Shown one piece after another: positions 12,642-23,701 of a stretch of DNA of 64,000 bases (positions are counted from its first letter, which is position 1; each line of letters begins with the position of its first letter). The stretch is from contig CM068831.1 of NCBI GenBank assembly GCA_028554795.2, positions 65,128,982 through 65,192,981 on the forward strand, written 5' to 3'. The DNA comes from Sinohyriopsis cumingii. Taxonomy: Eukaryota > Mollusca > Bivalvia > Unionida > Unionidae. The translations under genes and the position numbers were made by a program. Below the pieces are notes generated by a model. It was not told where the DNA came from and made no database searches. It saw only the letters and a program-made list of their open reading frames with translations.

Positions 12642-12854
12642 TTAATAATCGACTAAAATAACATCAGGAACCCTTTGCATTCCTTGATCTCCAGGTAGTG
12701 AGACACGTTTAAGAAACATACTCTTTTTTCTGCCACAGGTCGAACAGATACTTTTCAGCATTAGTTTGTTATATTTAATTGTTTTTTCTTTTTTGCATCT
12801 ACACTTGAGGCAATACGTAGTCATTTTGTATTTGCTTGTTAGATAAAATTGCAA
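12642..12854 (-). pseudogene. small zinc-ribbon protein (DUF5679-like)
   Basis: A 70-codon frame has two CxxC pairs: YCLKCRCKKEKT and, after NKLMLKSI, CSTCGRKKSMFLK. Small zinc ribbons with this spacing and a GRKKS-like ending (DUF5679) often accompany Polinton and adintovirus genes. It lies between the PLA2-like protein and the protease, same strand. Function is unknown; nucleic-acid binding is a guess. Element 1 is a fossil as a whole, though this small frame is open. Confidence 0.55.
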
Positions 12855-13370
12855 TTGAGGTGTTTTCCAAGCTTGGTTTAAGTGTAAACTGCAATATAAA
12901 TTTCAGAAAATTACCCGCGGACTGCTTTGCACTCGTGGACATTTGTATGATAAACATAAGACAATAAAATCCACAAGCCTCAATTCCAAATGGCTGAAGT
13001 TGATTAGAGGAGTAGTTTAAATTTTTTGGGGTATTTGTTCGATGATAGCACTTGCTGTTTGATAACGTCACTTGGAGGTAGACAAAACGAATCAAAATAA
13101 TTTTGTTGTAATTTGCTGCAGTTGTTGCAGTTTGCTGCAGTTGCTGACAGAGAGCGAAGTGATAACTCGACTCTTGAAAATACTCCTTGAAATCCGTTGA
13201 TATCTTTCAGTTTATCTAGAATCTTAAAGTTGTTCAACGGCGGGTACCGGGTAGCCTCAGTCCTATCCCACGTATAATCCCCAGCATATTTGGAAGTAAA
13301 CATCCCGCTGTTCCGGCTAGCAACGGCCCTACTAATCCATCTTGGACCTCTTTGAGCCGCTGTGCGTCCT
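12830..13370 (-). pseudogene. adenovirus-like capsid protease with pVI-like leader (fossil)
   Basis: At 13,260-13,370 there is an amphipathic, glycine-rich stretch KEVQDGLVGPLLAGTAGCLL, like the pVI-type minor capsid segment that precedes protease in related elements. It is followed by FKILDKLKDINGFQGVFSR, NYFDSFCLPPSDVIKQQV and finally LQPFGIEACGFYCLMFI. The last is the cysteine nucleophile motif (Q...CGxYC) of the adenain/Ulp1-like C5 proteases that mature Polinton capsids. The middle of the gene is poorly preserved and includes CTG/CAG-type low-complexity DNA. Broken. Confidence 0.72.
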
Positions 13371-14080
13371 CTTTCATTTAGTTGTTTTACGTTTCGTTGC
13401 TGTTTTACGTTTTCCGCGCATTTTTAAAAATTATAATAGTTGCACAAAATCATTAGATTACCAATTGTTTGATTCACTCGACGGTCACTCCGTCACCAGA
13501 CACATCTTTTTTTGTTGCTCCGGATGTTGCCCAATAAGCAGCAGCTATTCCTGTTGTTCATAGTACTGGCAATACTTTTGGTAGTACCAATAGTTCCTAG
13601 TGCAAGACCCAGAAAATCGTCACTTATTTATTTACTTCGAGCCATTGCAGTTACCTGTGCTGATGATCAACTGAAGGTAAAATGTTTTTGCAGTCGTATT
13701 TTATTGAGTTGCTGCTGTGTTAGCATCAATTTCGCTGGCTGTGGATCCCTTTGCGTTCCAGAATCTATCTTCAGCGACACACACTGTCGTTTAACAATAG
13801 CGGCTGTCAGTTGTGTTAACTTGTCCCGGCGATAAATTTATGTCATGTATAATATATTTCGTAGTATTTTAATTATCTTTTGTTTGATAAAATTTAACTT
13901 GTTTGTACATCAGGATTGTTGTAAAGTGCAGATCACTTCAAGTACAAAGAATTTAACACCTGGATAGTCATTCTTGCTAGAAAAACAATACAATATGCCG
14001 CCTGCTAGAAAATCAATTCATTCTACCTTTTGTTTGATAAAAAATAACGTGCTTGCACATTACGCATGATGTAAAGTGCA
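13371..14080. other. element 1 interior without recognisable gene
   Basis: Plus-strand frames at 13,342-13,835 have no recognisable motif. The repeated phrases CCTTTTGTTTGATAAAA and GTAAAGTGCAAAGCACTTCA at 13.88-14.08 kb suggest a small local duplication. Confidence 0.5.
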
Positions 14081-14084
14081 AAGC

Positions 14085-15000
14085 ACTTCATGTGCTATTC
14101 ACACTTTGGGCAGTCATTCTTCCTTTTGTATCACTTGGACAGTCATTCTACCTTTTGTAACATCAAATGTCAAGAACCTATCATTTACAATTAGCGCAAA
14201 AGTATAATAATTAACAGCTCCTGGATTTACTCCCAGTGTCCATATAACCTCAAGATCAGACGTTGATCCAATAGCTTTCTGTAAATGCTTTGATACGTCA
14301 AAGTGAAATATAGGACAGGGTTTCTTAAACTCTTCGATTGAAATTTGAGATCCACTGTCTTCATCCTGATATTTTGCATCGCCTCCATAAGATACTTGTA
14401 AGCACGAGATACGTTGTTCTTTGCGTCATCTCTAAAAGCACATTCGATTACTAGTTCTGGATATTGATTTTATTTTGACAAATAATCGTCCGATATCAGA
14501 ATTATAAAATACAGCACTGTTTTGATTTTGATGGCCTCGTCAAACTTGTCGCTGGAACACAATAAACACGTGTATTGGTATCTGTTCGGAATGAGCTGTT
14601 GTGATCCGCCACGTATAATCAGTTGTATTTGGTACTGCAGTTTGATAAAAATAATTTGCATAAAATACAATTTCCTGATATACGCGGTTGATATCGCCTC
14701 AAGTTCGATTGATTTATCAATAGATTGAACAACATCTGGGATCCATAGCGCTAATTTTGAAATTGAAAATATGTAATTTGGATCAGCATAAACAATCAAC
14801 AAGCTCGTATAATATAATCGTTTTGATCTGCTGGATCAAGTATAGATGTATGCTTTACGCCTCTAAAAACTGTATCATTGTCACGACAAAACCCGGATAT
14901 AGTGTTCAATGGTAGCACAATTGTGATTTATTTAGATTGCCTCGTATATGTTCGTCGTTTAGCATAACCATCATCATATAAGATATTTCTAACGCATCAT
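14085..15000 (-). pseudogene. Polinton major capsid protein, C-terminal part (fossil)
   Basis: The order matches the C-terminal jelly roll of the double-jelly-roll major capsid protein of classic Polintons. FSISKLALWIPDVV is followed by a variable stretch, YPELVIECAFRDDAKNNV with SRAYKYLMEAM, then ISIEEFKKPCPIFHFDVSKH. It ends with DLEVIWTLGVNPGA and YTFALIVNDRFLTFDVTKG. This protein would form the hexon-like shell. The N-terminal half was not recognised in the neighbouring 15.0-15.6 kb. Broken, several breaks. Confidence 0.75.
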
Positions 15001-16000
15001 ATTGGTATTATTTCATTAGCAACTGCTAACATTGCTAACATTGCAGTGCCGTCTGAGACAGCACCTGGTCCAGCAATGCTAAGAGCATTACAAACTTGTC
15101 TAAGTGTACCCCTTACAGCGGCATCATTAGCAGCTAAACCTGGTGCGGCTACTCCTATTTTGGGGCCATACCATCCAAATAATTTCTTACTAAAAGTAGA
15201 TCCTCCACAGCATCAGCTCCATTATCAATTGGATTGCGAAGTGGAATAAACTCATCTGAAACAACCTCTCCGAGCCCTGTATCTTTAAACCAAGAAGATC
15301 TTTGTTGCAACAGATCTAGAGTAGTCGTCGCTAAACGAAAAAGATTGAGAATTGTAATTGCGACTGGCAGGTGTATTGATATATTTATACTGTTTGATTG
15401 GCGAGATGATATCTAACACTTTTAAATAAACACCATTCCATGCTGACCAAAGTTACTTCAGTATTAACACCAGTCTTAAATGGAGGATCAGCAGCTGTCA
15501 TTAATCGTCCTTGTACTTCAGGTATGGCCATGTGCGGCAACATAAACATATCTTCGTCACGTGTGTTAAACGCCCTAATACCCTTTTTGTTAGCTGGTTT
15601 GAGTTTTCATCGAGATACTCAACGGATGTAGAATGCCACAATATCTTGACGTTGTTTTGTTTTCGTAATTGGTTTTCTAATATTTCCTCGCCTGGCGGAG
15701 ATAGAAGTTTTTTTAACGCCTTAGCTATTTCTGGTGTTTTTGCATATCAGAAATCGCTTGCTTTATATCCTTATCGCTTGCGATGGGTGCACTTGGCTGA
15801 GTACCAGGCATTCTGCCCTTGATTTTAGCAGCAATATTTTGTCCTACTGCTGCATCTGCTGCTGAGGAGGCTCCTATGATAAAAGCTTTTGATGCGTCTA
15901 ACGCAATAGGTGCTACTTTATTTGCGATTCTATGTACATTGTCAACTATTTCAGAGAATATATTTCAAAAGAAACCTCCTACGATGCTTCTCCGATAAAT
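15000..16000 (-). pseudogene. capsid-region genes of element 1, not assigned
   Basis: Coding-looking minus-strand stretches include AVRGTLRQVCNALSIAGPGA, VVSDEFIPLRNPIDNGADAV, FNTRDEDMFMLPHMAIPEVQ and VAPIALDASKAFIIGASSAA. The last, alanine-rich, resembles in character the segment at 24.14-24.39 kb of element 2 and may be a minor capsid protein. The others could be the N-terminal half of the major capsid protein or separate proteins. Family is not established. Broken. Confidence 0.45.
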
Positions 16001-16079
16001 ATTTCATTGTTTCATTTTCGTATACAAAACTGTATGGTAAAATTGTCTTCGGTCAGCATAGCTCACTCCATTAAATAGT

Positions 16080-16800
16080 TAACTGACCACAAGTGCAGAT
16101 AATTTGCTATCATTTCGTCATTGATATTTTGCTGTCGACCTGATTGATCAGTCAGCGTCATCATGATAGAAGATATTCTATTTTTGACACAAACAGGATA
16201 ATATATAATTTGTCTTGGACTTACTTATATTAGCAAGACAGGTGGAAGATCAGGTGAAAAAGAATAAATTGTTTGTCCTTGGCTATCTCGTGCTGAATAC
16301 GATCCAGTTGCAATAAAGCAGTTTATTAAGATCGTGTTCATTTCTATGATGCTGACAGCTGATTCACTATCATACTGTATTGTTGCAACTGTTGCAGAAA
16401 CGTACTGTTGTTTATTAACTCCGAGAAATGATCCAATTGTATCTTGTTTACCGAGATCGATGAACAAGGTGTTCTTAAATGGTATTCTTGATTACAATGT
16501 GTTATAGTCTGGAATGAGCTCAAAATCATCCGATAAGATATCGCTACTACCAGCAGTTATAAGATTTGTTTTGTTGAGATCTGTAATGTTGTAAGCGTCT
16601 TATTGTATCTTAATGGCATTCCATGTAATAACACCTTCCTTTCTTATCCCGAATGTAAAATCATCATTGCTGCTAGTTTTAACATTGAGTGCCAGACAGT
16701 AGCTGATACTAGTCCTACTTCATATTACGTTCCTGTGCCACGCTCGATTGGTGGATTAGTTTGAGGTGAATCAGGTAGTAATATAGTTGACAATATTCTT
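16080..16800 (-). pseudogene. penton-like minor capsid protein (fossil)
   Basis: The readable part contains LGKQDTIGSFLGVNKQQY, SIIEMNTILINCFIATGSY and TIYSFSPDLPP. The phrases 'NTILINC...GSY' and 'IYSF.P..PP' recur in the single-jelly-roll (penton-like) minor capsid protein of Polintons and adintoviruses. Element 2 has a matching phrase, YTFTPHVPPGYLI, near 28.9 kb. It would sit at capsid vertices. Broken, several breaks. Assigning it to the penton is inference from remembered relatives. Confidence 0.6.
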
Positions 16801-16899
16801 ATTTTATATGATAGATAAAACTCGGGGAGTGCTTTACTGTTAATAAATTAATTTGCGGCGAATTAATTCACGTTAATAAGATCGCTATGTAAAATATAA

Positions 16900-17900
16900 T
16901 ATTCGTCAGATGTTAGATAACCATTTGATCGCAAATTATCAAAAAAAACAAAAAACAAACAAACCAAAAAACATTCGCTGTCGATTTCTCTGTTTACATT
17001 TCCAGCTTCTTTTAATGAGATTAATATCACCAGTCGATCAACTATTTAGTTTGGGAGTTATAGATTTTGTTGGCTTTTCCAACAATATGTGAAGGTCTGA
17101 GTGACTCATCTAAATTAGATGATTCCTTTTGTTGCTTGACCTTGAAGTGGATCTTTCTAGATTATCTTCAGAATCATCTAAGACAATTAATTTTTTATGT
17201 TTTTAAACGTTCATCTCTTGTCTCAGTCAGAACACAGAAAAATGTTTTTTTTCTTCAATGGTCTATCTTTAGTTTTTCTGTACCTCTTTATTGTCTCTAA
17301 GATATCACTTGCTAAAAATTCATTTCCATAGATGATCCCAAGAACAGTAGTATGTTTGTTAAAATTCTTATCATTAGTACACTCAACAAGTTTTTGCTAT
17401 CATTAATCAAGTCATCATATTTTTGTAATTCCCTGATGTGAACATTAAGTTTTCATCTAACATCATCGTACTCATAATTGCTCCACTCTCTAACTTTTGA
17501 CAAACATTTTTATATTACTACTTTCCAGAAAGTTGTTAAGTATATGGGATCTATATTTTCATACGTTTTGATATACTCCATTTATATGTCTGACTCTTAA
17601 AATACGTCTGTCAGGTTCTTTACCTTATCCATCTCGCTGTTACTTCAGATTGTTTCATGATAAATATATCAAGCTCATATTTGTTTTTTTTTTCGTTATT
17701 CTCACTAAGCATCTCATTTTATTCTGCTGTGGATTTATAATGTATATATAAACTCAATCGTACTTAAAGAGGTCTTTAAGTAACAGATTCATCAGCAGAT
17801 TAGTTTTGCCTGATCCAGTTCGTCATACTATCAGATAATGTCAATCTGGTAGGTCGTGGTTGTGTTGATGTTTGATTAATCGCTCCGTGCCAAAGTTGAT
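16900..17900 (-). pseudogene. P-loop NTPase, probable packaging ATPase of element 1
   Basis: At about 17,765-17,825 the minus strand reads TGSGKTNLLMNLLLKDLF, a clean Walker A motif in the form used by Polinton packaging ATPases (GSGKTxLLxNLL). About 600 bp downstream, KLIVLDDSEDN could be the Walker B region. The middle is too decayed to align by eye. Position between the penton-like gene and the fibre gene fits a genome packaging role. Broken, with many breaks. Confidence 0.55.
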
Positions 17901-17964
17901 TATACTCATTCTATTTTAAACTGCATTTTTTTAAATTAATTTTTATCGCGCAGTAATAATAAGA

Positions 17965-19260
17965 ATGAGCTATTACACAAAATTAGGCACGTTGATCAAA
18001 AGCTCAACAGAAGAAAAAAAAATTAGAAGTAACTACAACCGACACCACTCTCACAGATTTAACAAATTATCTTTAAACAAATCTGGAGATTCAATGAAAG
18101 GTAACTTAAGTATATCAGGTCAGCGAGTGGTAGATCTTCAAACAACATACCCACTTATTAACACAGATAACACATAAGCTGTAAGTTTTTGCCAAACTTA
18201 AGACGATCGATAATAGCAAGTTATCACTGACAAGTGAAAAATGACTTGAAATATCAATGAGTAAAAGAAAAAATTTGCAAACGTAATACCCTCCTGCTGA
18301 GTAAATAACTCACAAACAGTAAGTTAAATACAGCTTAGCGGGTTCGATAATAACAAGTTGTCATTAACTGGTGGAACTATGGCTGGCTCAATCCACATGG
18401 GCGGGAAATTAATATTTAATACTCAGCTTGATAATACAACGTAGACCTATAAGGATTTGGTAACAAATGTAAAGTTTGTCAGAGACAGCTTTGTGATACA
18501 ATTCGGTGATACGATGGCAGGGACGTTAGATATGGGCGCTAATAATATAACAACGACTTAGAACGCAACTGCCGCATCGGATCTTACATATAAACAATAG
18601 GCTGACGCTGAAATAAGTGCAGCACAGCGAGTATAATTACTGCTGCGAATGCCTCTTATCTTAAAAAAAGAAACAGGAGGCACAATTACAGATGCGATCG
18701 ATGTGGTTGACAATAAGATAACCTCTACGTATGTACGTACTTCTGCATCCGATCTTGTAAATAAACAGTACGTGGATAGTATTGCCCAATCGCTTGCAAT
18801 TGGTGGTAGTACAAAACGTGCTAAAAATAATCCCACATCTCCCAGGTGCTATAAATAATCGTTGGGGTTTAATTGCATCTGCTACAAGTTATTATTTCGG
18901 AAATAATCCAAATTATGCGTTTACGTTAAACAGCCTTATATCTGGCGGGTCAGAGTGGATCACAAACGGGGAAATAAGTGACTTTTGGATAAAAATGCAG
19001 TGCCCAGAGGTCGTTGTGATTTGGAAATTTCTCCTACGAGGTCGACTAAATGCTAATGTCGGAGATTAGAAGATCAAATGATAATATAACATGAAATACA
19101 CCGTATATGGCAGTGTTTATTCATATTACTGTTTCTCGTCAATTTACACTTTATCCTTCAGTAACCACAAACAAGTACTCGTATTTCCAGATTTAAGTTT
19201 TAGGACCTGAAGGTCCTTACTCAGATTTGACGATGTTTCAGATATAAACAGTTGACGATT
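17965..19260 (+). pseudogene. tail-fibre-like protein of element 1 (fossil)
   Basis: After an N-terminal FNKLSLNKSGDSMKGNLSIS, the collar repeat recurs: LTGGTMAGSIHMGG near 18.37 kb and GDTMAGTLDMGANNITT near 18.51 kb. ASDLVNKQYVDSIAQSL follows. These GDTMxGxLxM plus NKxYVD phrases are the shaft repeats of bacteriophage tail fibres. The C-terminal head carries SEWITNGEISDFWIKMQCPE, like a carbohydrate-binding F5/8-type head found with such fibres in other Polintons. A receptor-binding role is inferred. Broken, with many breaks. Confidence 0.72.
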
Positions 19261-19289
19261 TTATGTGATTTTAACATATAATGTCTATT

Positions 19290-20260
19290 AATCCTCCATA
19301 GATCAGAGTCACAAAACAGTTTTATAATTTTATACTAAACCCGAAAACGGAAATCGAAATAGATGATTTTGATTCGGTAAATCCAGAAAGTCTTGAGGAA
19401 GCAAGAGCGGTAAATATAATTGCTCGAATGACACAATTAATTGTATATTAAACCGGTTTAAATGAAAACAGCGCCAGCTTTGTCAGAATTGCAGGAATGA
19501 GAGTCCCTTAGCTGAAAAAAGCGACCAGAGACTTTGATATAATTAGCAGTTACTGTCCTGTAAGTGACTGTGAGGAACGGCTATTGCAAATTGAAAAGTT
19601 GTTGATAATACGTTGATTGAGTTAAATAAAGAAAAACTTTTGACGATCGACATATCTAACCTTGTAAAAACTAAATTGTGTGGTGGTAAGCGACTAGAGC
19701 AAGATCGACTAGAGAAGAGTCATGATGAGCTTGAAACAAGCTCAAAAACACGTTTGCTGGACGTCGAGCATTTCGAGTGTTAGGCAGGGACTATTATGAT
19801 AAAAACACGTTTTTGGAAATGGTAGATAATGGTGATGATAGTAATCTGCTAACAACAGCATTTCTAGTTCTATTAGACTCTCACGCCGGCGACAAAAAAA
19901 GTATAACGTATATCACATTCGTGCTGCACTAAATGCAGTATCAGATACTGAGCACAGGATAGAGTCATGTGATGATGTTGAACGATATATATTTTATCAG
20001 GAGCTTGACGATATTACAATTGTAGATCCTAATGTTGATGAAGATTATGAAATATATAATAGTTCTAAAAAGAAATCCGTTGAAAAACTATAAAAAGATG
20101 CTGGAAAGCTACTGACAGATCCAAAATACAAAATTATCAAAGATTTGATTGCTACATACCTAAACCTACTCGTCAACAACATAAATATAGAAGAAGCAGA
20201 TATTAAAGGACTTTTGATTTTTGCAACAGCATATGCAATTCTCAGGCAATAAGCTCGAAG
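19290..20260 (+). pseudogene. unknown element 1 gene downstream of fibre
   Basis: The stretch reads as coding in pieces: PKTEIEIDDFDSVNPESLEE, ARAVNIIARMTQLIVY, later FYQELDDITIVDPNVDEDYE and DAGKLLTDPKYKIIKDLI, then IKGLLIFATAYAIL. No family is recognised. Its place after the fibre at the element's right end suggests an accessory gene. The acidic, helix-rich composition gives no enzymatic hint. Broken. Confidence 0.45.
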
Positions 20261-20299
20261 TTGATTAAGAATTTTATTATAAGTCGCTATTGTTATTTT

Positions 20300-21704
20300 A
20301 CAAGACGTATTTTTGCTTTCGTATTTTGGTTCGATCTTTTTGTTTATTGCTGATAGTATAATACCTGCCCCAGGCACTATCAGGAGTAATATATTTGCAT
20401 TTCCTCCCGCTGATGCGATTCCAATTGTTGTGAATATCATTCGAATGTAGTTTAGCACGCCTTCTGTTGCGCTATAATATTTTCTGGCTCGCCTGACGCA
20501 GTAAAGTTTTTTTAATATATGCTAATATAGTATTTGATCAGCTCGACATTAATGGTAAACTGGAATGGTAAACCGTAGAAACGCTCGTACTCATATATAT
20601 TAAAAGTGATCTTACGCATTCGCTCTCTTCTGATTGGATTAGAGACGACACACTCTGAATAGATTTTGCAACGCTCATTTTGTTTGGTAGAACATTACAC
20701 CATGGTGTCAAACTAACTAATAGAAAAGAGCGAAAACTAACAAGCTTTGTGAAATTTACTGAATAATTTTTTCTTCTCTAGAATACAGAAAAGTGAAAAT
20801 TGGAATTTTTTTACAGCATTGCGAATTAAATCCCAAATGGTCCAAAAGGTTCTATTATCAGTCCTAAAGAATGCATTTCTAATTGAATTCCAGTGGTGTT
20901 CGAATTATGCTCCAGTGTTGAAGTCGTTTATGTGCCAGTAGCCTTGAATGCATTAATATACCAGTAGCCTGAAGCGTGATGATGTATCAACAGTCTTCCC
21001 ATTAATCACAACAATATTATTCCAATGTCTTTTCTGAATTCACTAAAATTCCAAATTAATGTTTCTGTCCAAGAATATTTTTAAGAGCACTGCATTTCCA
21101 GTAAATAATAACTTGAAAAATAATTTCACCCAAATCAAATACTTAACGCAAGAATAAAATCGATTCTCCTTAAAAATGTAAAAGCAAGAATAAATAAGTT
21201 TTCAAGTAAACTAGATTATTTAGGAAGAAGTCAGAATGTATGGCAAAAGTTCATTTCGAACAAAATGTAATTTGTAAGCAAGACAAGATCTGTTGCTAAA
21301 ATTAAAGTGAAAAGGTGGTAAACATCAGGTCACACAGGTTATTGCATGGGGAATAACAATGTCCTACACCCAGACCCAAATAAATATGTTTACTTTTATT
21401 GATAATGGTCCTAATATTTAATTCACACACATAGAGAAATTATTAGCTTTGTATTTTTTTTTAACAAACTAAAATGTACGGGCCAGGTAGACAATGAATT
21501 TGATTTTGGACAAGGTCAAGTCCAAAACACAATTGTACATACAAAAAATCCTGGAGAAAAAACTAGCAAACAATAAAAAATTATATATAGAATACAACAT
21601 ATATGCTGTAAACCCGGACTGGAAATGAAGAATTGTTGTGGAGAGGCAAGCGTGTCTGAAATGAGTATTTAGTTACGGAACTGCCTTAATACGAAGCTTA
21701 AAAA
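20300..21704. other. AT-rich spacer between element 1 and the SINE
   Basis: No gene is recognised. The right end of element 1 probably lies within the first few hundred bases; no inverted repeat partner for the region near 5.1 kb was found by eye. The minus frame at 20,045-20,458 is opposite the fossil gene and has no motif. Confidence 0.5.
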
Positions 21705-22015
21705 GAAGCAGACCAGTGAAGCGCAGCCACTTGAGTGTTCGCCTCAGATGCGGAATGTCGCAGGTTCCAAACCCCGGTTGAGCATACCAAAAACATTTTT
21801 TTTAACTGTTACCAGCAGCTGTCTCTTTTGAATATTTTAGTGTTAGGAGAGGTCAGCCTGATGACAAGATAATGTGATTGGATGGGACATGATGATACAT
21901 ATCTGGGGATGATGCCCCAGTGCTAGATATAATTATAAACTGTCACACTGCAGACATCGTAGCGATATGATGGAAAAATTATTAAAGCTACGTTAAAAAT
22001 CACACAAACACACAA
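21705..22015 (+). repeat. tRNA-derived SINE (family A)
   Basis: The tRNA-like head has GTGTTCGCCTCAGATGC and CAGGTTCCAAACCCC, followed by GCATACCAAAAAC. The body runs through TGATGCCCCAGTGCTAGA, ATAAACTGTCACACTGCAGA, GTAGCGATATGA and TTAAAGCTACGTTAAAAATC, and ends in an ACACA tail. The same body occurs at 51,885, 56,566 and 63,545. Confidence 0.85.
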
Positions 22016-22197
22016 AATCAAACGGGGGGTGGGGGGTGGAGACTGCGTTCATCAAGTTCCGAATTGCCCAATTTCATTTCCACCGGTTCGAATTCCAATC
22101 GAGGAAAGAAAAGTTCACAGCAATATTTTTTATTTAAAAAATGTAACATTTTTTACACCGATTCACAGCTTGCAATTTCGCACATTTGCCGGTGAGA

Positions 22198-22244
<47 letters not shown>

Positions 22245-22669
22245 CGTGCGTGCGTGTGTGTGTGTTTAAATTACATCAGTCGATTTTGTGGAGACATCTT
22301 ATATAATTAAGTTTTAAATGCAAAACTGCTAATGAAAACAACGTTAAGAGTAGCTCAAACTTTCGTTATTTAATTTTGCCTCGGAAAATTTAAATAAAAA
22401 TCTGCATCTTTATAATAGCTGTGTAAGTGTATACAATCAATAAAGTTGTCGCGAAAAATTGATGTCGGTTAAATACGTTGAGGACACAATTCTTATTTTG
22501 TCGCGGTCGTATATACTCTTCCCCGGTTCATGATAGTAGGTTGCGCATCTTGTAAAAACAAACAATATTTTTTCGTATTTATTTAGTGCAATTGGTTTGT
22601 TTCTGCGCAAAAAGAAACAACCAAACAAATTGAAAAATATATTTAAAGAAACGAATCCCACGAAGTAGC
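22016..22669. other. spacer with (GT)n array
   Basis: A G-rich run lies at 22,024-22,040 and a (GT)n array at about 22,199-22,264; the rest is AT-rich without gene features. The minus frame at 22,437-22,790 runs into the left terminal repeat of element 2 and has no motif. Confidence 0.65.
22199..22264. repeat. (GT)n microsatellite
   Basis: About 66 bp of GT with three interspersed CGTG steps, read as Cys-Val repeats in one frame. Confidence 0.96.
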
Positions 22670-22808
22670 AGAGATGGCGAACAGCCTCTAATTGACTCAC
22701 TCTCGGATCGTAAAAATTAGCCTTCCTGAAAATCGCAAAAACAATCGCAAAAAAGGATCGCGGCGGTGACTGGGGGTGCCGAGACAACACCCTCGTTGCT
22801 GTTATAAT
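22670..22808 (+). repeat. left terminal inverted repeat of element 2
   Basis: It begins AGAGATGGCGAACAGCC and runs through TAATTGACTCACTCTCGG, AGCCTTCCTGA and GCGGCGGTGACTGGGGGTGC to CTCGTTGCTG. The reverse complement is at 36,021-36,168. The A-rich middle varies in length between the two copies. Confidence 0.92.
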
Positions 22809-22826
22809 TAAATAAAATTATATCAG

Positions 22827-23471
22827 ATGATGCCATCAGCGCAGGAATCTTACACAGCTAGATTAGCTCTAGAGAGACTAGAAGCAAGTCAAAAATATAT
22901 TCCGTTGAAAGATGCTGTTGAACAAAAACTACAAAGGCGTCAAGAAGCACAAGTTGAATTCGTTACAGGCACAAAACAATTATTTAAGCCTATCACAACA
23001 GTTACTGAAAGAATTGGAACGGCTACTGAAAAAACAGCAGAAAGAACTAAAAAAACAAAAAAGATTTTACGAGATCTTTCAGCTGATATAGCTGCAGCTC
23101 AACTTCCACCTCAACCTTCACCTCAACCACCTCCTCAACTTGAAGGTGCGGAAGAACCAAAAAAAAAGGGAAGGGGAATTAGTTTTACGGAGAAATTTAC
23201 TGAGGACGGTATAAAAGTAATAAAACAATTTCAACTAATGAAACCTGATGATATAATCAAGTTTGGTTCGTTTGCTGCCGCAAGTTATCCTTCGAGAAAT
23301 GATTTTTTTAAACCTGAACATGTTAGAGGTGTAAGTCGTACCACATGGATTGATTGGGTGTATAAAATAAACCAGAACATTTATCAGATAGACAAGCAAG
23401 ATTTCAGTTATACCGAATTTTCAAAAGGAGTAAAATTTCATGATGATCATCAAAAACAACAAGAACAATAA
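22827..23471 (+). CDS. Polinton coiled-coil structural protein (hypothetical)
   Basis: This open frame of 214 codons is the first gene inside the left repeat of element 2. Residues 1-95 are helical and charged, with SYTARLALERLEASQKYIP at the start and a KPITTVTERIGTATEKTAE heptad-like stretch. A proline-rich linker (PPQPSPQPPP) follows, then a basic GRGISFTEKF and a C-terminal domain with SRTTWIDWVYKINQNIYQ. Proteins with this 'A..RLEA.QKYIPL' opening are known to me from other invertebrate Polintons and adintoviruses, where they are unassigned, probably virion or assembly proteins. The frame is open, but the element as a whole is a fossil. Confidence 0.6.
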   Translation: MMPSAQESYTARLALERLEASQKYIPLKDAVEQKLQRRQEAQVEFVTGTKQLFKPITTVTERIGTATEKTAERTKKTKKILRDLSADIAAAQLPPQPSPQPPPQLEGAEEPKKKGRGISFTEKFTEDGIKVIKQFQLMKPDDIIKFGSFAAASYPSRNDFFKPEHVRGVSRTTWIDWVYKINQNIYQIDKQDFSYTEFSKGVKFHDDHQKQQEQ

Positions 23472-23701
23472 TAAAAAGAAAAAGAATAAAAACAAAAGGA
23501 ACGAGAGCAACGACGAGTAGAAATAGAACAAAAACACAACAACAACATCGAATAACAGAGATGGGAAAACAAGTTCGATTTCTACCTCCCCTCCCAAGTA
23601 AGCGTCCTACATATACGTAACTGAATCAAAAGGAAACTAGCAGAACAACGACAACAACTAAAAACTCCACTCAGCCACCTCCTCCGCAACAAGAAGAAGA
23701 A

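Noticed and set aside
13342-13835. Plus-strand frames with cysteine/serine-rich text
   Set aside because: They oppose the protease/pVI-like region and have no domain or consistent coding signal.
17965-19260. Bacterial or phage contamination, because of tail-fibre-like repeats
   Set aside because: The stretch lies inside a Polinton, has the same AT-rich composition as its surroundings and is heavily decayed like its neighbours.
20045-20458. 137-codon minus-strand frame
   Set aside because: It lies opposite coding-looking plus-strand text of element 1 and its hydrophobic make-up is a shadow of AT-rich codons.
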